Positions 34,330 to 38,664 of a stretch of 38,664 bases of DNA are shown here, piece by piece. The DNA is from Clostridia bacterium. GTDB taxonomy: Bacteria; Bacillota; Clostridia; Lutisporales; Lutisporaceae. Every line of letters starts with the position of its first letter. The first letter of the stretch is position 1. The stretch covers positions 1 to 38,664 of the forward strand of contig JAQSYB010000002.1 of the NCBI GenBank assembly GCA_029256365.1. The letters run 5' to 3'. The notes below the pieces were generated by a model. It did no database searches, was not told the origin of the DNA, and saw only the letters and a program-made list of their open reading frames with translations. Made by a program: the position numbers and the translations under genes.

Positions 34330-35313
34330 ATGAACGCAGTGAATAAGGACAAATTGTGGACTAATCTAAAAAGTAAATACAGTATCTACATGGTATTGCT
34401 TGCACTTTTTATCATTAGCTGGATGGCAAATGAGAACTTTGTGTCAGCAGAAAACTTAAAGAACATATCGACACAGATTTCAGTTGGTACAATTCTGGCT
34501 TTTGGCCAAACCATTTTGATTATCTGTGGAATGCTGGATTTATCATCTGCTTCTGTACTAGCTTTGGCTGGTGTGCTATCGGTATCAGTTTATAAAATGA
34601 CTGGATCATTGACCATAGCATTTGCAGTAGCAATCATAGTTGGAGTACTGTGCAACATATTAAATGGACTAATGGTTACAAAGTTTAAAGCACCACCATT
34701 TATTGCAACCCTTGCGATGATGACAATGGCTCGTGGTGCTGCACTGATGTATACAAATGGACAAAATATCTACCAAATTGGTGGTTATACAGTATTTGGC
34801 CAAGGAAGAATCTTCGGAATGCCAGCACCAATTATCTTTATGATTGGATTATTGATCATTACGTGGTATATCCTGAAGCATACAGTATTTGGAAGATCTG
34901 TATATGCAATTGGCGGCAATGAAGAAGCTGCAAATGCATCAGGTATTAACGTCGATAAGATAAAGATGCGCGCTTTCATCATCAACGGTATATTCGTTGG
35001 TATCGCCGGTGTGCTATTCATGTCCCGTATCAATGGGGGAATGCCCAACGGTGCAATCGGTTATGAATTCAAAGCACTTACGGCTGCCGTCATTGGCGGA
35101 ACGAGCTTTACAGGCGGAATTGGAACGGCATCAGGCACCTTAGCCGGTGCGTTCATCGTAGGATTTTTAGACAACATTATGGTACTGGTAGGTGTGAATT
35201 CTTACCTCCAGCAGATTGTACGTGGTGCAATCATTGCCCTTGCTGTTATTTATGACATATGGGCAAAAACAAAGAAAAGAAAACCCAAGCTTGCAAGCAT
35301 TGAAGCAAAATAG
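34330..35313 (+). CDS. Sugar/polyol ABC transporter permease (RbsC type)
   Basis: A 327-residue membrane protein of the RbsC/XylH/AraH family with about nine or ten membrane segments, the GQTILIICGMLDLS segment and the conserved GRSVYAIGGNEEAANASGI and AVIGGTSFTGGIGTASGTLAG stretches. It forms a homodimeric channel with the ATPase upstream and the binding lipoprotein downstream. Downstream enzymes point to a pentitol substrate. AGGGGGAG precedes the ATG. Confidence 0.95.
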   Translation: MNAVNKDKLWTNLKSKYSIYMVLLALFIISWMANENFVSAENLKNISTQISVGTILAFGQTILIICGMLDLSSASVLALAGVLSVSVYKMTGSLTIAFAVAIIVGVLCNILNGLMVTKFKAPPFIATLAMMTMARGAALMYTNGQNIYQIGGYTVFGQGRIFGMPAPIIFMIGLLIITWYILKHTVFGRSVYAIGGNEEAANASGINVDKIKMRAFIINGIFVGIAGVLFMSRINGGMPNGAIGYEFKALTAAVIGGTSFTGGIGTASGTLAGAFIVGFLDNIMVLVGVNSYLQQIVRGAIIALAVIYDIWAKTKKRKPKLASIEAK

Positions 35314-35366
35314 TCTATAATAGAGCAATCTATTTAGATAAATCAAAAATTTAAGGGGGAAGTAAA

Positions 35367-36359
35367 TTGAAGAAGATTTTAGTAATTACTCTTATCGTTT
35401 CATTAATGGCAGCATTGTTTACTGGTTGCAGCCAGCCTGCACCTGAAGCAACACCAGCACCAGCACCAACAGAGGAGAAGACAGTATACAAGGTTGCATA
35501 CATTGCAAGAGCACAAGCAGACTCCTTTGCAGCATGGATGGCAAATGCCGTTATTGAAGAAGCAGCAAAGTACGACAACATTAAGTTAGATGTATTTGAT
35601 GGTCAAGCATCAGACGATACTGAAAACTCATTAATCGAAAATGCAATCACAAACAAGTATGATGTAATCATCGTTCAACCGAACAATGGTGAAGCACAAA
35701 GACCTTACGTTGAGAAAGCAGTTGCTGCAGGTATCAAGGTTATTACAACAAATGCACGTATCAGCGGTATCGAAGGTTCATCCTCCGTTGACGCAGATCC
35801 ATACATGCAAGCAAAGGTTAATGCAGACTTAGCAGTTACACAAATCCCTCAAAATGCGAACGTAGTAGTATTGATGGGCCCTCCAGGAAACTTCCATGCT
35901 GACGCAAGACGTGAAAGTTGGAAGAAAGAGTTCTTCGAAAAGCGTCCTGATGTAAAGATCGTTGGAGAAGAAATTGCAAACTGGAACAAAGACGAAGCAA
36001 TGAACTATATGGAAACTTGGGTACAAGCAAATGACAAAATTGATGCAATCATAGCTATGAATGATAACATGGCTGCTGGTGCAATAGAAGTTGTTAAGGA
36101 CAATCCAAAGTTCAAGGGTATCCTTGCATATGGTGTTGACGGAACAGCAGAAGCAGCACTTTTAATCAAAGAAGGATTAATGACTTCAACAAGCTTACAA
36201 AGTGCATACGATCTTGCTACATCAATCCTAGACACAGCGAATAAGCTTGCAACTGGTGCAGAAACAGAAATCAACATGGATATCGATTGTCCATTGATCA
36301 CAAAGGACAATGTTGATCAGTACATTGAAATGCACAAGAAGGCTGGCGCAATAAAGTAA
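35367..36359 (+). CDS. Sugar/polyol-binding lipoprotein (RbsB type)
   Basis: A 330-residue periplasmic-binding-protein-like lipoprotein. The lipobox is F-T-G-C (Cys21), followed by a Pro/Ala/Thr linker and a type I two-lobe fold (YIARAQADSFAAWM, VIIVQPNNGEAQRPYVEKA, AMNDNMAAGA). It delivers the substrate to the RbsA/RbsC-type pair. The start is TTG 35367 with AAGGGGGA upstream; there is no ATG that keeps the full signal peptide. A strong hairpin follows the stop codon. Codon use is unusually even and A-ending, as in highly expressed genes. Confidence 0.94.
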   Translation: MKKILVITLIVSLMAALFTGCSQPAPEATPAPAPTEEKTVYKVAYIARAQADSFAAWMANAVIEEAAKYDNIKLDVFDGQASDDTENSLIENAITNKYDVIIVQPNNGEAQRPYVEKAVAAGIKVITTNARISGIEGSSSVDADPYMQAKVNADLAVTQIPQNANVVVLMGPPGNFHADARRESWKKEFFEKRPDVKIVGEEIANWNKDEAMNYMETWVQANDKIDAIIAMNDNMAAGAIEVVKDNPKFKGILAYGVDGTAEAALLIKEGLMTSTSLQSAYDLATSILDTANKLATGAETEINMDIDCPLITKDNVDQYIEMHKKAGAIK

Positions 36360-36386
36360 TATATTACAATCTATAAGTAAAACATT

Positions 36387-36413
36387 GGTACGCGAATGAA
36401 AAATTCGCGTACC
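36387..36413 (+). terminator. Strong hairpin after the binding protein gene, weak terminator
   Basis: A perfect 11-bp stem (36387-36397 with 36403-36413) and GAAAA loop. The tail TAAATTTG is a poor T run, so it may protect the 3' end of the binding-protein message or terminate only partly before the dehydrogenase gene. Confidence 0.6.
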
Positions 36414-36532
36414 TAAATTTGTATTATCGGTTAATGTAAAAAATGCAGTATAAGTAATCTTAAAAAAAGTATTATAATGGACTTCCCTGGTCTTGAAATA
36501 TAAAAAAATGAATAATATGGAGGGCAATCAAT

Positions 36533-37573
36533 ATGAATAACAAAGCGATTTTTATGCACGGAACCAATCAAATGATATGGAAAGATGTTCCGGTGCCGGT
36601 TATAAAGGAAAATGAAGTACTTGTAAAAATTGAAGCAGTTGGAATCTGTGGTTCTGATGTTCACTATTTCCAACATGGAAGAATTGGCGACTTTGTAGTA
36701 GAGGGCGATTTTATACTAGGACATGAATGTGCTGGTGAGGTTGTTGAAGTTGGCAGCAGTGTGAAGAACTTAAAGATTGGTGACCGTGTTGCCTTAGAAC
36801 CAGGCAAAACCTGCGGCAAATGCGAGTTTTGCAAGACAGGACGCTATAATCTTTGTCCTGATGTAGAATTTTTTGCTACACCACCTTATCACGGGGTATT
36901 CACAAATTATGTATCACATCCAGAGGACATGTGCTTCAAGCTGCCAGAAAACGTTTCAAATGTAGAGGGTGCACTTGTTGAGCCCCTTGCTGTTGGACTC
37001 CACGCAACGGACATAGGCGGGGTAAAGCTTGGAGACACAGTTGTAATATATGGATCAGGCTGCATAGGCTTGGTAACATTGCTTGCAAGCAAAGCGAAGG
37101 GTGCTTCTAAGATTATATTGGTAGACGTTTTGAAGAATCGACTTGAGACTGCTATAAAGCTAGGTGCTACCCATGTTATTAATCCAATGGAGTCTGATGT
37201 GGTAAAAACAATCCATGAGATTACAGAAGGAAAAGGTGCTCATGTGGTAATTGACACTGCTGCAGCAGTTGTAACTGTTAAGCAGACTGTAGATGTCCTT
37301 AAAATCGGCGGTACAATTGTACTTGTTGGTATGACACCAAAGGATGAAGTGGAATTTAACTTTATGAAGCTAATGGGCAAGGAAGGCGTAGTAAAGACAA
37401 TTTTCCGTTACAGAAATCTTTATCCAGTAGCAATTAACGCAATTGCAAGCGGTGCCATCAATGTAAAGGATATTGTAAGTCATGAGTATGATTTTGAAGA
37501 TACAGAGGAAGCCTTCGATTTCGTAGTAAACAATGCGAAGGACGTTGTAAAGGCTGTAATAAAGATAAAATAA
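36533..37573 (+). CDS. Zinc-dependent polyol dehydrogenase (xylitol/sorbitol type)
   Basis: A 346-residue medium-chain dehydrogenase of the sorbitol/xylitol/L-threonine group. Catalytic zinc ligands are C39 (GICGSD), H64 and E65 (GHECAG). Four cysteines, C94, C97, C100 and C108, form the structural zinc site. The nucleotide fold has GSGCIG and an acidic Asp in ILVDV, which favours NAD. With a xylulokinase next door, oxidation of xylitol or D-arabitol to D-xylulose is the likely reaction. Sorbitol to fructose is possible but fits the kinase less well. It is 173 bases after the binding protein, with a TATAAT at 36473-36478 that lacks a clear -35. Confidence 0.9.
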   Translation: MNNKAIFMHGTNQMIWKDVPVPVIKENEVLVKIEAVGICGSDVHYFQHGRIGDFVVEGDFILGHECAGEVVEVGSSVKNLKIGDRVALEPGKTCGKCEFCKTGRYNLCPDVEFFATPPYHGVFTNYVSHPEDMCFKLPENVSNVEGALVEPLAVGLHATDIGGVKLGDTVVIYGSGCIGLVTLLASKAKGASKIILVDVLKNRLETAIKLGATHVINPMESDVVKTIHEITEGKGAHVVIDTAAAVVTVKQTVDVLKIGGTIVLVGMTPKDEVEFNFMKLMGKEGVVKTIFRYRNLYPVAINAIASGAINVKDIVSHEYDFEDTEEAFDFVVNNAKDVVKAVIKIK

Positions 37574-37597
37574 TGATTTTGCGAAGGAAGGATAGCT

Positions 37598-38664
37598 ATG
37601 TATTTTATAGGGATTGATATAGGGACAACTTCGGTAAAGCTCATTGCTGTAGATGAAAAAGGCAATGTAGTAAAATCAGTTGGCAAAGAGTATCCGTTGT
37701 ACTTTCCAAAGCCCCTTTGGTCAGAACAAAATCCTGAGGACTGGTGGAAGCAAACGCTTGTTGGAATGAAGGAGCTTTTAGAAGGTCTTGATAAAGATGA
37801 AGTAAAAGCTTTGAGCTTCAGCGGGCAGATGCACGGGATGGTTGCACTGGATAAAAACGATCAAGTCATCAGACCTGCAATTCTTTGGAATGATCAAAGA
37901 ACAGAAAAAGAGTGCAGATACCTCAATGAGGAAATTGGACAAAAACGCATATCTGAGTGGACAGGGAATTTGGCTCTTACTGGCTTTACGGCTCCTAAGG
38001 TACTATGGCTGAAAGAAAATGAGCCGGAGAACTTTGCAAAAGTAAATAAAATCATGCTTCCAAAGGATTATATTGCATATAAAATATCCGGTGTATTTGC
38101 CACAGACATGTCTGATGCATCCGGCACCCTATACTTAGATGTAAAAAATAGAGCCTGGTCTAAGCCAATGCTAGAGCTATTAGGAATAACAGAAGATCAG
38201 CTGCCGAAGCTGTATGAATCCTATGAGGAAATCGGTACAATAAAACCGGATGTAGCAAAGGAATTGGGCCTAAACGACATGGTAAAGGTTGTAATCGGCG
38301 GCGGAGACCAAGCTGTTGCAGCAGTTGGCGGCGGCGTTGTGAAGCCTGAAACCTGCTCCTTGTCTCTAGGGACCTCCGGTGTTGTCTTTGCATCAACAAG
38401 TCAATTTTTTGTTGATGAAAAAAACAGCCTGCATTCCTTTTGTCATGCAAATGGAAAGTTCCATCTAATGGGCGTAACCCTAGCTGCAGCGGCATCATTG
38501 AAGTGGTGGGTTGAAGAAGTAAATCAATCAGAGGACTTTGACGGCATGTTGGCTGAGGCAGCAGAAGCTACTATAGATGATCATGTATTCTATTTGCCAT
38601 ATTTAATGGGTGAAAGAACACCTCACAATGATCCAAACTGCAGAGGAACCTTTATCGGCATGAA
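37598..38664 (+). CDS. xylB: Xylulokinase, cut by the window end
   Basis: The first 355 residues of a FGGY-family kinase; a full xylulokinase is about 500, so the last third is outside. It phosphorylates D-xylulose to xylulose 5-phosphate for the pentose phosphate pathway. The marks are the N-terminal ATPase motif IGIDIGTTSVK, the xylulokinase substrate motif SGQMHG (75-80), WNDQRT (97-102) and the catalytic Asp237 in GGGDQAVAAVGGG, with MGERTPHNDP near the cut. AAGGAAGGA precedes ATG 37598, 24 bases after the dehydrogenase. The opposite-strand frame 38160-38498 is its shadow. Confidence 0.95.
   Translation, partial: MYFIGIDIGTTSVKLIAVDEKGNVVKSVGKEYPLYFPKPLWSEQNPEDWWKQTLVGMKELLEGLDKDEVKALSFSGQMHGMVALDKNDQVIRPAILWNDQRTEKECRYLNEEIGQKRISEWTGNLALTGFTAPKVLWLKENEPENFAKVNKIMLPKDYIAYKISGVFATDMSDASGTLYLDVKNRAWSKPMLELLGITEDQLPKLYESYEEIGTIKPDVAKELGLNDMVKVVIGGGDQAVAAVGGGVVKPETCSLSLGTSGVVFASTSQFFVDEKNSLHSFCHANGKFHLMGVTLAAAASLKWWVEEVNQSEDFDGMLAEAAEATIDDHVFYLPYLMGERTPHNDPNCRGTFIGM

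Noticed and set aside
38160..38498. A 112-codon minus-strand reading frame at the window end.
   Set aside because: The plus strand here encodes the conserved xylulokinase catalytic region without interruption; the minus frame is low-complexity.
1..38664. CRISPR array, tRNA, rRNA, prophage or transposase genes.
   Set aside because: No regularly spaced repeats, no cloverleaf or rRNA-like stretches, and every sizeable reading frame fits a transport, enzyme or regulatory family.

Overview
The window reads as chromosomal DNA of a low-GC Gram-positive anaerobe, most likely class Clostridia (Bacillota). This is inferred from A+T-rich codon use, strong AGGAGG-type ribosome binding sites, lipoprotein solute-binding proteins, YesM/YesN and GlnK/GlnL-type two-component pairs, and close resemblance to the Bacillus subtilis dpp-ykf genes. 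I saw no rRNA, tRNA, CRISPR array, transposase or phage gene. It is an accessory nutrient-acquisition region built from four uptake modules, most with their own regulator.

Layout. (1) 1-3315: the end of a sensor histidine kinase, a small unrecognised protein, a PAS-GAF-HD-GYP signalling protein and an AraC-type regulator. (2) 3445-9793: divergent from the AraC gene, a lipoprotein binding protein, two MalF/MalG-type permeases (the first with an unusually large external loop), a GH65 disaccharide phosphorylase and a beta-phosphoglucomutase. Together they would import an alpha-glucobiose-like sugar and convert it to glucose 6-phosphate. No transport ATPase is encoded here. (3) 10130-21481: a murein-peptide uptake and catabolism operon (DppB, DppC, DppD, DAP decarboxylase, N-acyl-D-amino-acid deacylase, beta-lactamase-fold hydrolase, YkfB epimerase, YkfC-like NlpC/P60 peptidase, DppA D-aminopeptidase, DppE), with one DUF3870 gene on the opposite strand inside it. 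(4) 21640-27466: a GlnK/GlnL-type two-component pair followed by a TAXI-type TRAP transporter (binding protein, DUF1850 protein, fused permease). (5) 27579-38664: a stand-alone binding lipoprotein plus YesM-type kinase and YesN-type regulator, then an RbsABC-type sugar/polyol transporter, a zinc polyol dehydrogenase and a xylulokinase that runs off the end of the window. This looks like pentitol (xylitol or D-arabitol) uptake to D-xylulose 5-phosphate.

The most interesting items are the extended muropeptide operon with its leader terminator and CodY-like boxes; the likely three-component sensor (lipoprotein, kinase, regulator) upstream of the pentitol genes, with a 21-bp-spaced direct repeat in front of the transporter; the pairing of a glutamine-type sensor with a TAXI transporter; and a hairpin separating a Shine-Dalgarno sequence from its start codon. 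All functions are inferred by reading the sequence; no database search was run.
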